Part shown: positions 1-8,900 of the stretch, piece after piece
Layout: each line of letters opens with the position of its first letter
Position numbering within the stretch: the first letter of the stretch is position 1
Assembly: GCA_009699315.1 (NCBI GenBank)
Contig: WLOK01000008.1
Span: 1 to 34,915 of the forward strand
DNA: 34,915 bases
Source: Actinomycetota bacterium
GTDB lineage: Bacteria > Actinomycetota > Actinomycetes > S36-B12
Reading direction: 5' to 3'
Notes under the pieces: model-generated
What the model was told of the DNA's origin: nothing
The model's database searches: none
What the model saw: only the letters and a program-made list of their open reading frames with translations
Translations under genes and position numbers: made by a program

Positions 1-2
1 CC

Positions 3-101
3 TGTTCTGGTTGCGGCAAGACCACGTGGTCGGGTTGCGGAGATCATGCCGATGAGGTTATGGCCAACGTTCCGCTGGAGAAGCGCTGCACGTGCCACTA
101 G
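3..101 (+). CDS. C-terminal end of a small zinc-ribbon-like protein (5' truncated by window edge)
   Basis: Frame 3 reads CSGCGKTTWSGCGDHADEVMANVPLEKRCTCH*; CxxC..CxC/H pattern typical of small zinc-ribbon proteins; stop at 99-101. Confidence 0.55.
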   Translation, partial: CSGCGKTTWSGCGDHADEVMANVPLEKRCTCH

Positions 102-120
102 GCCCGGTATCGTCGCGTAG

Positions 121-1431
121 GTGACTATCGATCCCGGAGCGGCGCTGTACGACGCCATGCCCGCGGGAGTTCCATGGCGTATTCCTTCGATCGCGCCACT
201 CGAATCTTGCATCGCCAATCGCGGACTACACGTGTTGCACTGGTCTCGCCCCGACACGTCAAATGGCTACGCGGTTCGCGCACACGGGCTGCTCACGTCG
301 CTCCGACGAGCGGGCTGGGATCCCATCGGCGTTACGCGGCCTGGGTATGACCAGCCTGCCGCGGAAGTAGACGGCATTTCCTATCTGCGGTTGGGTGGCC
401 AAGACTCTGCTGATCGCACCACGATCGCCCACCTTGACATTTATCGCGATCGGCTGATCGAGTTGGCTCGAGAATTGCGCCCGTCCGTCATCCACGCTGC
501 ATCTGAGGCCTCCAACGCAGTCGCGACGATTGAAGCAGCGCGCGCGCTTGATCTCCCGTCCATTTATGAACTTCGTGGACTGTGGCCGCTTACCCGTCTG
601 GGCCGCGTGCCGGCATCAGTAGGCGAGCCTGACTTCGGCACATCCCTACGACTCGAAGTGGAAGCCGCAAAGGCGGCGGACGGAGTTGTCGCCATCAGCG
701 ATCAATTGGCGAGCTGGCTCGTTCGACGTGGTGTGTCGAAAGACAAGATCATCGTCGTGCCCAACGGGGTTGACACGGAACGATTCACCCCACAACCACG
801 AGACGAAGCACTTGCCGCCGAGCTCGGTGTTACTGACAAGGTCGTTATCGGATACGCGGGGTCGATCGTGGAGTACGAAGGCCTCGAAAATCTCTTGCTC
901 GCCACGGCGCGATTGCGACACCTGAAGTCCCACATGCACGTGCTCATCATCGGACATGGCTACCAACTCGATGATCTTCGCCGAATGTCTGCTGGCTTAG
1001 GACTCGCTGACCTGGTCACCTTCACCGGTCGCGTGCCACACGAGGACATTGAGCGCTACTACTCCTGCATCGATATCGCGCCCTTCCCGCGCCTGAACCG
1101 CCCGCTCACCGACTTGGTGAGTCCGCTTAAACCACTCGAAGTTATGGCGCAGCGCAAGGCGGTCGTCGTGTCCTCGTGCAAGGGGCTAAAGGACATCGCG
1201 TCGGCTGGTGTCGCACGGTCTTTCCCCGGGACGAGCTATGTGGAACTCGCCAAAGTTCTTGAGGAGTTGGTCACTGACGACTCTGCTCGCGATGCCCTCG
1301 CCCAAGCAGGTTACGAATGGGTGCGGGCAACTCGCCGGTGGGACGATGTGACTGTCCCTCTCTATGCCATGCTCACCACATTGTCGGGACAGCAGAAGTC
1401 GTCCGCACCGAGCCGAGGAGAAGTCGCGTGA
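121..1431 (+). CDS. GT4-type glycosyltransferase
   Basis: 436 aa ORF with GTG start; VVPNGVDTERF, GYAGSIVEYEGLENLL, VSPLKPLEVMAQRKAVV motifs of GT-B family 1/4 glycosyltransferases. Confidence 0.85.
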   Translation: MTIDPGAALYDAMPAGVPWRIPSIAPLESCIANRGLHVLHWSRPDTSNGYAVRAHGLLTSLRRAGWDPIGVTRPGYDQPAAEVDGISYLRLGGQDSADRTTIAHLDIYRDRLIELARELRPSVIHAASEASNAVATIEAARALDLPSIYELRGLWPLTRLGRVPASVGEPDFGTSLRLEVEAAKAADGVVAISDQLASWLVRRGVSKDKIIVVPNGVDTERFTPQPRDEALAAELGVTDKVVIGYAGSIVEYEGLENLLLATARLRHLKSHMHVLIIGHGYQLDDLRRMSAGLGLADLVTFTGRVPHEDIERYYSCIDIAPFPRLNRPLTDLVSPLKPLEVMAQRKAVVVSSCKGLKDIASAGVARSFPGTSYVELAKVLEELVTDDSARDALAQAGYEWVRATRRWDDVTVPLYAMLTTLSGQQKSSAPSRGEVA

Positions 1432-1700
1432 CGCAAGACAGCGAAGCTCTGGAGATATTGGCGCGTGAAATCGACGTGCTCACCAGAATGCTGCGCAAAC
1501 GTGAAGAGCAGGTCAACGAATACGCCCAATCCGCCCTACGCGTTGCTGAGGCCAATGCCGACCTAGCAGCGCGCACGGCGCGTGCGGAAGACGAGCTGAA
1601 GAATGCCAAAGAACAACTCGGCAAGGCCAACTCTCGGGTGAAGTCCATGGAACGCAGTAGATCGTGGCGTTGGACTCGTTTCCTCCGCCGCGGGAAATAG
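1428..1700 (+). CDS. small coiled-coil protein with basic C-terminus
   Basis: GTG start at 1428 overlaps the TGA of the upstream glycosyltransferase (GTGA); heptad-like MTQDSEALEILAREIDVLTRMLRKREEQVNEYAQ..., ends RSRSWRWTRFLRRGK. Confidence 0.6.
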   Translation: MTQDSEALEILAREIDVLTRMLRKREEQVNEYAQSALRVAEANADLAARTARAEDELKNAKEQLGKANSRVKSMERSRSWRWTRFLRRGK

Positions 1701-1705
1701 TCACC

Positions 1706-2377
1706 GTGACTGATTCGCGTCATGCCGCTTTTGCTTCGACCACCCGGAGTTTCTATCCCCTCCTCGTCGGCCTATTCGTCGGCCTTCTCCTCATCTCTAA
1801 TGTGGGTGCGGTCAAGCTCATCACCTTTGGGCCGATCATTGTCGACGGAGGCGCGTTCCTCTTTCCGCTGGTCTACATCGTGGGTGACGTACTCAGTGAG
1901 GTCTACGGATTCAAGGCGACCCGACGCGCGATCGTGCTGGGTTTCGCCGTATCAATTCTCGCGGCGTTGGTCTTCTGGCTGGTCCAGATCTCACCTGCAG
2001 CAGACGGATGGGAGAACCAAGCCGCATTCGAGTCGATTCTTGGCTTCGTACCTCGAATTGTGCTTGCCAGTGTCTGCGGATTCCTTGTCGGCCAACTACT
2101 TAATTCGTACGTGCTCGTCAAGATCAAGGAGCGCACGCAAGAAAAGGCCCTGTGGCTTCGACTCCTTGGATCAACTGTTGTGGGGGAGTTCGCTGACACG
2201 GTTGTCTTCTGCACGATCGCATTCCTCGGCGTGATCACCGGCACCGAGTTCTTGCTGTACGTAGTGATCGGCTATTTCTATAAGACGCTCGTTGAGGTCA
2301 TCCTCCTGCCGGTGTCCTACCGGGTGATTGCTTACGTCAAGCGCAAGGAACCGACCTATGAAGTCATCGCGGCGTAG
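1706..2377 (+). CDS. yhhQ: queuosine precursor transporter, YhhQ/VUT family
   Basis: Polytopic protein with LISNVGAVKLI, GGAFLFPLVYIVGDVLSEVYGFKATRRAI motif characteristic of YhhQ; GTG start at 1706 chosen inside the longer ORF. Confidence 0.88.
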   Translation: MTDSRHAAFASTTRSFYPLLVGLFVGLLLISNVGAVKLITFGPIIVDGGAFLFPLVYIVGDVLSEVYGFKATRRAIVLGFAVSILAALVFWLVQISPAADGWENQAAFESILGFVPRIVLASVCGFLVGQLLNSYVLVKIKERTQEKALWLRLLGSTVVGEFADTVVFCTIAFLGVITGTEFLLYVVIGYFYKTLVEVILLPVSYRVIAYVKRKEPTYEVIAA

Positions 2378-3570
2378 TATCGGCCTTCGAACTCGGTGCG
2401 ATACGCATCGAAGTCCCCGTTCTCGATGCTTGCGCGAATTCGGTCGACCAGAGTCACGATGAAGTGCTCGTTGTGAATTGTCGCCAGCGTCGAGGCGATC
2501 ATTTCTTTGGCTTTAAATCCGTGATGGAGATACGCACGGGTGTAGTGAGTGCATGTGTAGCACGTGCACTCAGCATCTATGGGCTCAAAGCGCCGACGAT
2601 TGGCACTGGTCAATAGGTTGTATCGGCCCGCTGTCGAATACACCGCGCTATTGCGGGCGACCCGTGATGGAGAGACGCAATCGAAGGTGTCTGCCCCCTG
2701 CTCAATCGCAGCGAAGAGGTCATCGGGTTCGCCGATGCCCAGCAGGTGGCGTGGTTTGTTCTCGGGCAGTTCCTCAGTCACCCAGCCCACGATCGTGCCC
2801 AGCTGGCTCTTCTCCAGCGCGCCGCCGATGCCGAAGCCATCAAACTCCAACGCCCCGAGGTCGCCAGCCGCCTTGCGCCGCAAGTCTTCGTACTGAGCGC
2901 CCTGAACGACGCCGAAGAGTGCTTGATATGGCCGATGTGCGCGCGCCAGTGTGAGTCGTTGGTGTTCGGCGATACACCGCAACGCCCACTCGTAGGTGCG
3001 ATCAAGGGAACGCTCCTGATAGCCGCGGGTGTTCAGCAAGGTCGTGCATTCGTCGAAGGCGAACATAATGTCGGCGCCGATCTGATGTTGCACCTGCATG
3101 GACACCTCGGGGGTGAATCGATGCGACGAGCCATCGAGATGCGATTTGAATGTCACGCCATCGTCGTCCACGTGCGCGAGTCGATCCTTGCCCTCCGCCA
3201 TCACATCGTCGTTTTGGTGTCCCGTCACATCCATAGCGAGAACCTTCTTGAACCCGATGCCCAAAGAGAGCACTTGGAAACCGCCGCTGTCGGTGAAGGT
3301 GGGGCCGGGCCAGTTCATGAAGGCGCCCAAGCCGCCGGCCTCGTCAAGAATGTCCGGGCCGGGTTGCAGATATAAGTGGTAGGCATTCGAGAGCAGCGCT
3401 TGCGCACCCAAGTCGGCCATCGACTCTGGCAGCACGGACTTCACGGTGGCTTTAGTGCCCACGGGGATGAATGCCGGAGTGCGGATTACGCCATGTGGGG
3501 TCGTGATCGTGCCTGTGCGACCGAGGCGACCCTCGAGTCGATGATCGACCTCGTACGCGAATCCAGACAC
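2356..3570 (-). CDS. tgt: tRNA-guanine transglycosylase (queuine tRNA-ribosyltransferase)
   Basis: TPAFIPVGTKATVKSVLPE, LLSNAYHLYLQPG, FTDSGGFQVLSLG, DTFDCVSPSRVARN, zinc site CTCYTCTHYTRAYLHH; GTG at 3570 preferred over 3621. Confidence 0.95.
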   Translation of the reverse strand: MSGFAYEVDHRLEGRLGRTGTITTPHGVIRTPAFIPVGTKATVKSVLPESMADLGAQALLSNAYHLYLQPGPDILDEAGGLGAFMNWPGPTFTDSGGFQVLSLGIGFKKVLAMDVTGHQNDDVMAEGKDRLAHVDDDGVTFKSHLDGSSHRFTPEVSMQVQHQIGADIMFAFDECTTLLNTRGYQERSLDRTYEWALRCIAEHQRLTLARAHRPYQALFGVVQGAQYEDLRRKAAGDLGALEFDGFGIGGALEKSQLGTIVGWVTEELPENKPRHLLGIGEPDDLFAAIEQGADTFDCVSPSRVARNSAVYSTAGRYNLLTSANRRRFEPIDAECTCYTCTHYTRAYLHHGFKAKEMIASTLATIHNEHFIVTLVDRIRASIENGDFDAYRTEFEGRYYAAMTS

Positions 3571-3623
3571 CACGCCATCCAAGCAGACGGGCGTCACCGC
3601 CCGAGTCGACCTACACTTCACGG

Positions 3624-4382
3624 GTGACCGACTGGCCAGAGGCTGATGAAGAGACCCCGTGGCGCTCCGATGAGCGCCGCTTTAGTCGCCGTTCGCTCCT
3701 AGGCGTAGGCCTCAGCGTTGTCGCAGCGGGTGGCCTTGGCGCAGTGGTGTGGCAGGCCACCAAGTCTCAATCGCCGAAAGCGACCCCACAGCCGTTGGGC
3801 ACTGCGTGGAATGACCTCAACATTCCGCCGCCCGGGCCTGCCGATGAATTCCAGTACTACACCGTGGTCGAACCCGTGCCCGTCGTTGCAGCAGCCGACT
3901 GGACGATGACGGTGGGTGGCCTCGTCGGATCGGCCAGCACGTTGTCGATGAAGGACCTGCGACAACTGCCGCAAACAGGACTCACGCGCGATTTCCAGTG
4001 CGTCACCGGATGGCGAGTGTCGCAAGTGCCATGGTCGGGTGTTCTGGTGCGCGATTTGCTGCGCGAGGTCAAGGCCGACTCCGCAGCGGGCGCACTGCGC
4101 ATCACGTCCTTCGATGGCGTCTACGACGAATCTCTTACGATCGATCAGGCCAAGCGCGACGACGTCCTCATCGCAACTTCGATGTACGGCAAACCGGTGT
4201 CTCACGAGCGCGGAGGTCCCGTGCGACTCATTGTCGCGCCGATGTACGGCTACAAGTCGTTGAAGTGGCTAGGCGGCGTAGAAGTGCAAGCCGAAGTCAC
4301 GCCCGGCTATTGGGAGAAGCGTGGCTACGACGTGGATGCATGGGTAGGGCAGAGCAATGGTCGAACGGATGAACCTACTTAG
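3624..4382 (+). CDS. Tat-exported molybdopterin-dependent oxidoreductase (YedY/sulfite oxidase-like)
   Basis: Twin-arginine leader SRRSLLGVGLSVVAAGG; DFQCVTGWRVSQVPWSGV (Mo-ligand Cys), RLIVAPMYGYKSLKWLGGVEV. Confidence 0.85.
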   Translation: MTDWPEADEETPWRSDERRFSRRSLLGVGLSVVAAGGLGAVVWQATKSQSPKATPQPLGTAWNDLNIPPPGPADEFQYYTVVEPVPVVAAADWTMTVGGLVGSASTLSMKDLRQLPQTGLTRDFQCVTGWRVSQVPWSGVLVRDLLREVKADSAAGALRITSFDGVYDESLTIDQAKRDDVLIATSMYGKPVSHERGGPVRLIVAPMYGYKSLKWLGGVEVQAEVTPGYWEKRGYDVDAWVGQSNGRTDEPT

Positions 4383-5734
4383 ACCGCGTAGGAGTCGACC
4401 ACTGCCAATGCCTCGTCGAGGATCGTGATGGCATCCTTGACTTCGGTCTCGCCGACATTGCAGGGCGGAACAATATGTAGGCGGTTGCCGGTGGCGAAGA
4501 CCAGAAGTCCACGCTTCTTGCACTCTGCCGCTGCCTTGCCGACCGCGTTGTCGCCGCCGCTGTAACTTGGCGCGGCGCCGTAGGGCACAGCGGGCTCGCG
4601 GGTCTCACGATTGGTGACGAGCTCCAGCGCCCAGAAGACACCAAGCCCACGAACGTCACCCACGATCGGATGTCGCGTCGCCAACTCGCGCAAGGCCGGT
4701 CCGAGATGGTTCGCGCCGATGTTTGTGGCATTCTCCATCGTCCCCTCTTCGTGCATGGCGTCGATCGCTGCACAAATGGAGGCCATGGCGACGGGGTGTC
4801 CGGAGTAGGTAAGACCGCCCGGAAACACTCGGTCCTGGAATGTCGCCACGATCTTCTCGGAGATGATGACGCCGCCCACAGGGATGTATCCGGAGTTGAC
4901 GCCCTTCGCGAACGTCACCAGATCAGGGGCGAAGTTGTAGTTCTGGTAGGCGAACCACTTGCCTGTGCGCCCAAAACCGGCCATAACTTCGTCACAGATC
5001 ATGATGATGCCGTGCTTGTCGCAGAGCGCTCGCACACCTTCGAGGTATCCGGGCGGCGGCGGGATAATGCCTGCAGTGCCCACTACGGTTTCCATCATGA
5101 TTGCCGCGATGGTCGGACCTTCGAACATGATGACCTGCTCGAGATGCTCGAGCGCGCGTTCGCACTCTTCTTGCTCCGTCGTTGCATGGAACGGGGAGCG
5201 GTAGAGGAATGGGCCGAAGAAGTGCACGTGATCGGCCGTGTACTCGTTGGGCCAACGGCGCTGATCGCCGGTTGCGGCGATGGCGGTGGTCGTGTTTCCG
5301 TGGTAGCTGCGGTAGTAAGTCAGTACCTTGCGGCGCCCGGTGTGAAGTCGAGCCATCCGAATCGCGTTCTCCACTGCGTCCGCACCACCATTGGTGAAGA
5401 ACACCTGCGAGAAGTTATCGGCAGAGACATCGATGATCTTCTTTGCTGCCTCACCTCGTACGTCGATCGCGTGCTGTGGGGCGATGGTCGCCATTCGACC
5501 AGCCTGCTTTTGGATTGCCGCCACGATCTTTGGATGCTGGTGGCCCATGTTTGTGTAGACCAACTGCCCTGAGAAGTCTAGGAAGCGATTGCCGTCGTAG
5601 TCCCAGACGTAGTTTCCTTCGGCGCCCGCAATGACCATCGGATTGAGGGTTGCCTGCGCACTCCACGAGTGGAAGACGTACTTGCGGTCAAGGTCGTATA
5701 CGCGCTTGCCCTCTTCGGGATTGGCAGCAGACAT
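4379..5734 (-). CDS. class III PLP aminotransferase, probable taurine:2-oxoglutarate (Toa) or taurine:pyruvate (Tpa) aminotransferase
   Basis: DRKYVFHSWSAQATLNPMVIAGAEGNYVWDYDGNRFLDFSGQLV, FAKGVNSGYIPVGGVIIS, ICDEVMAGFGRTGKW; linkage to xsc/pta/tauABC; ATG at 5734 (MSAANPEEGKR) preferred over GTG 5761 because a promoter lies at 5767-5795. Confidence 0.82.
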   Translation of the reverse strand: MSAANPEEGKRVYDLDRKYVFHSWSAQATLNPMVIAGAEGNYVWDYDGNRFLDFSGQLVYTNMGHQHPKIVAAIQKQAGRMATIAPQHAIDVRGEAAKKIIDVSADNFSQVFFTNGGADAVENAIRMARLHTGRRKVLTYYRSYHGNTTTAIAATGDQRRWPNEYTADHVHFFGPFLYRSPFHATTEQEECERALEHLEQVIMFEGPTIAAIMMETVVGTAGIIPPPPGYLEGVRALCDKHGIIMICDEVMAGFGRTGKWFAYQNYNFAPDLVTFAKGVNSGYIPVGGVIISEKIVATFQDRVFPGGLTYSGHPVAMASICAAIDAMHEEGTMENATNIGANHLGPALRELATRHPIVGDVRGLGVFWALELVTNRETREPAVPYGAAPSYSGGDNAVGKAAAECKKRGLLVFATGNRLHIVPPCNVGETEVKDAITILDEALAVVDSYAV

Positions 5735-5766
5735 GTCAACTCGCTCTCTGATCGACGTCACTTACG

Positions 5767-5795
5767 AGTGTAGGCGTGGAACCTTCAGTAGACAA
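5767..5795 (-). promoter_or_regulatory. candidate sigma70-type promoter of the taurine aminotransferase
   Basis: On minus strand TTGTCT - 17 bp - TACACT, about 33 bp upstream of ATG at 5734. Confidence 0.45.
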
Positions 5796-5865
5796 CCATG
5801 CAACATCTCGAAATCCTGAAAATCCATGTGTTACGGGGATTCTCGAGGCAACTCGGCGATTCCTT

Positions 5866-5890
5866 TGCGCGAGGCTCGCTCCATCGCGCA
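5866..5890. promoter_or_regulatory. inverted repeat TGCGCGA-N11-TCGCGCA in the divergent aminotransferase/gdh intergenic region
   Basis: Perfect 7-bp arms read directly from sequence. Confidence 0.4.
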
Positions 5891-5944
5891 TGCTGGTAGT
5901 ACCCGATTTACGACAATTGAAGCCACGGAATACGAGGTGCTCGG

Positions 5945-8900
5945 GTGAATGATCGCGTGACCGCAAGATTTACTGCCCTGGTAGATCCCGCTGACATTGC
6001 CAACTTCTCGACTGACGAGCTGGCGGATCTCATCGGTGGTCTGCGATCTACTGCAGGCAATCGTATTCCTGGCTCTCCCAATGTGAAGGAACTGCGGACT
6101 CAGTTGGGTTTCGATGTCCTTCACATAACCACAGATGACATGCCGTTCCTTGTGGACTCCATTGTCACGGCTCTCGAACGCATGGGTAGATCGATCGTCG
6201 TTCTCTTTCATCCCCAGTTCGTTGTGCGTCGAGGCAACGACGGCGAACTGGTCGAAATCTGCTCAGAAGATGCCGACGATCCGTTGCCCAGCGGTGCGCT
6301 GACCGAATCGTGGATAACTGTCGTGCTAGAACGCGACTATTCCGATCACCCAGCAAACGTCGTCGATGCAATCCACGCAGTGCTCGTGTCGGTACGTCAG
6401 ACCGTAGTCGATTGGCCGGCGATGCGTGGGCGTGCGCATGTCATTGCATCCGATCTGCGTGCGGCACCGCCGACCGGCGTATCTCTCGATGATGCAAGCG
6501 AAGCGGCTGACTTACTTGATTGGCTGTTAGATGATCACCTTACGTTCCTCGGTTACCGCCAATACGAGCTCCGTGGTGTCGACGGGGAAGACGTGCTTGA
6601 CCCGGTCCCGGGCAGCGGCCTCGGGCTTCTCCATCAATATGAACCAGCGCCGTCGACTTCTTTTTCCTCTTTGCCGCCGGTGGTTCGTGCAAAGGCACGC
6701 GAGACCGAACTGCTTGTGCTCACTAAGTCCAATGCGAGGTCTCCCGTACATCGCTCCACACACATGGACTACTTCGGGATCAAAATATTCGATTCCGCTG
6801 GTGCCGTGGCTGGGGAGCATCGCTTTCTGGGATTGCTCACGTCCTCAGCCAATGCCGCCAGTATTCGAGAAACACCAGTCATTAGACGACGTGCCGAAGC
6901 TGTTGCGAATGCACTCAATGTGACCGCAGCATCGCATTACGGGCGCGACCTTGAAAACTTTCTGGAGACTTATCCCCGAGATGAACTCTTCGCTACTAGC
7001 GACGACGAGCTCGTGGTGATTGCATCGGGCGTCTTGCAAATGCAGAACCGGCGCCAGACGCGTCTCTTCACTCGTAGTGATGCGTACGGCCGATTCGTCA
7101 CTTGCCTCGTCTATTTGCCTCGCGACCGCTACACCACGCAAGTTCGGATGAAGATTTCCGATGTTCTTCAGGGCGAAATAGGTGGAGTGTCAGTAGATTT
7201 CACCGCTCGGGTGACGGAGTCACCTACCGCACGCCTCGATTACGTCGTTCGCTTGCCGCAGGGTTCGACCGTTCCCACTATCAAGTACTCAGAGCTCGAG
7301 TCGAAGGTGGCCGCAGTCACCCGCAGTTGGTGGGACGACTTCTGCGCTATCGCAGTCCGTGATATTCCCGAGGGTGAAGTGGGTGAGTTTCTCCGAGCGT
7401 TTGAGGGGGCCTTCCCCGAGTCATACAAAGAGGACTATTCCCCGGCCGCCGGAGTCCGTGATGCGCGGACGATTTTCGGACTCGTAGATGGGCGACTCGA
7501 TCTAGAACTCGCCGACTCGGGCGGCGCACAAGACCGGACAAGTCACTTTCGTATCATCGCGCTGGGACGACCTATGTCGTTGACGCGTGTCCTGCCCATG
7601 CTGCAGCACCTCGGCGTGGAAGTGCGCGATGAGCACCCATACGAGATTGAATGCAATGACGATCGGTTGGCCGCAATTTTGAACTTTGGGCTTGAGGCAT
7701 TGCCGACACCGTTTCCTAAGGCGGAAACCCTGCCTGCTCGTTTCCGAGCTGCCTTCCGAGCCGCCTGGGATGGGCGAAGTGACAGCGATGCTCTCAATGG
7801 CCTCATCATCAAGGGAGGTCTTGAGTGGAGAGAAGTTGTCGTGCTCCGCGCCTACGTACGCCATCTGCGCCAGGGTTCCCTGCCGTTCGGGCTTGACTAC
7901 CTTGAGCGAGCATTGCTGCAGCATCCCGCTATTTGTGCTCTGCTCATCGAACTCTTCCACGCCAGAATGCGCCCAAGCGGTGGGGATACACGGGAGACAC
8001 ATGCGGTCCTCAAAGACATAGCCTCGGCACTTGATGCAGTCCAGAGTCTCGACGATGACCGGATTCTGCGCTGCGTCCTCGAACAGATCCAAGCGACACT
8101 ACGTACGAATTTCTATTCCCAGGACTTTGGGGGAAGAGCCCGTGTCGCTTTTGGCTTGAAGATGAATCCCCGCGATCTTGCACACTTGCCTGCGCCGCGA
8201 CCGATGTTCGAGATGTGGGTCTACTCGCCGCGGGTGGAGGGAGTGCACCTGCGCTTCGGTCTGGTAGCCCGTGGGGGCTTGCGCTGGAGTGATCGTCCAG
8301 AGGATTTCCGTACTGAGGTTCTCGGTCTCGTGAAGGCTCAGGAAGTCAAGAACGCCATTATCGTTCCGGTTGGTGCGAAAGGCGGATTCCTCGCCAAAAG
8401 ATTGCCAGACCCACTTGTCGATCGTGACGCGTGGATGGAGGAAGGGCGCGCTGCCTATCGAGAATTCGTAAGCGCGCTGTTATCTATGACTGACAACCTT
8501 GTCGATGGCGAAGTAGTGCCCCCAGCGGATGTCCTGCGTCATGATGGCGACGATCCATATCTCGTGGTCGCTGCCGACAAGGGCACCGCGACCTTCTCGG
8601 ATCTGGCTAATTCGATTGCGGCCGAATACGGGTTCTGGCTTGGGGACGCTTTCGCGTCTGGCGGATCGCACGGCTATGACCACAAGCGCATGGGCATCAC
8701 CGCCCGCGGCGCTTGGGAGTCTGTCAAGCGGCACTTCCGTGAGATGGAAGTCAATACTCAGACTCAGGATTTCACCGTTGTGGGCATTGGCGACATGAGC
8801 GGCGACGTCTTCGGCAACGGAATGCTGCTTAGTCCGCACATCAGGCTGGTCGCGGCATTCGACCACCGCGACATATTCATCGATCCGAAGCCTGACCCGA

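Noticed and set aside
20-31. 12-bp palindrome GACCACGTGGTC
   Set aside because: Lies inside the zinc-ribbon coding region (GKTTWSG); likely chance from coding constraints
1-120. Frame-1 reading PVLVAARPRGRVAEIMPMRLW... ending at 120
   Set aside because: Frame 3 gives a far more protein-like zinc-ribbon tail with paired Cys motifs
2746-3375. 209-aa plus-strand ORF antisense to tgt
   Set aside because: Shadow ORF over the conserved Tgt catalytic region, no recognisable domain
4670-5572. 300-aa plus-strand ORF antisense to the aminotransferase
   Set aside because: Lies wholly opposite a clearly conserved enzyme; His/Arg/Asp-rich composition typical of mirrored codons
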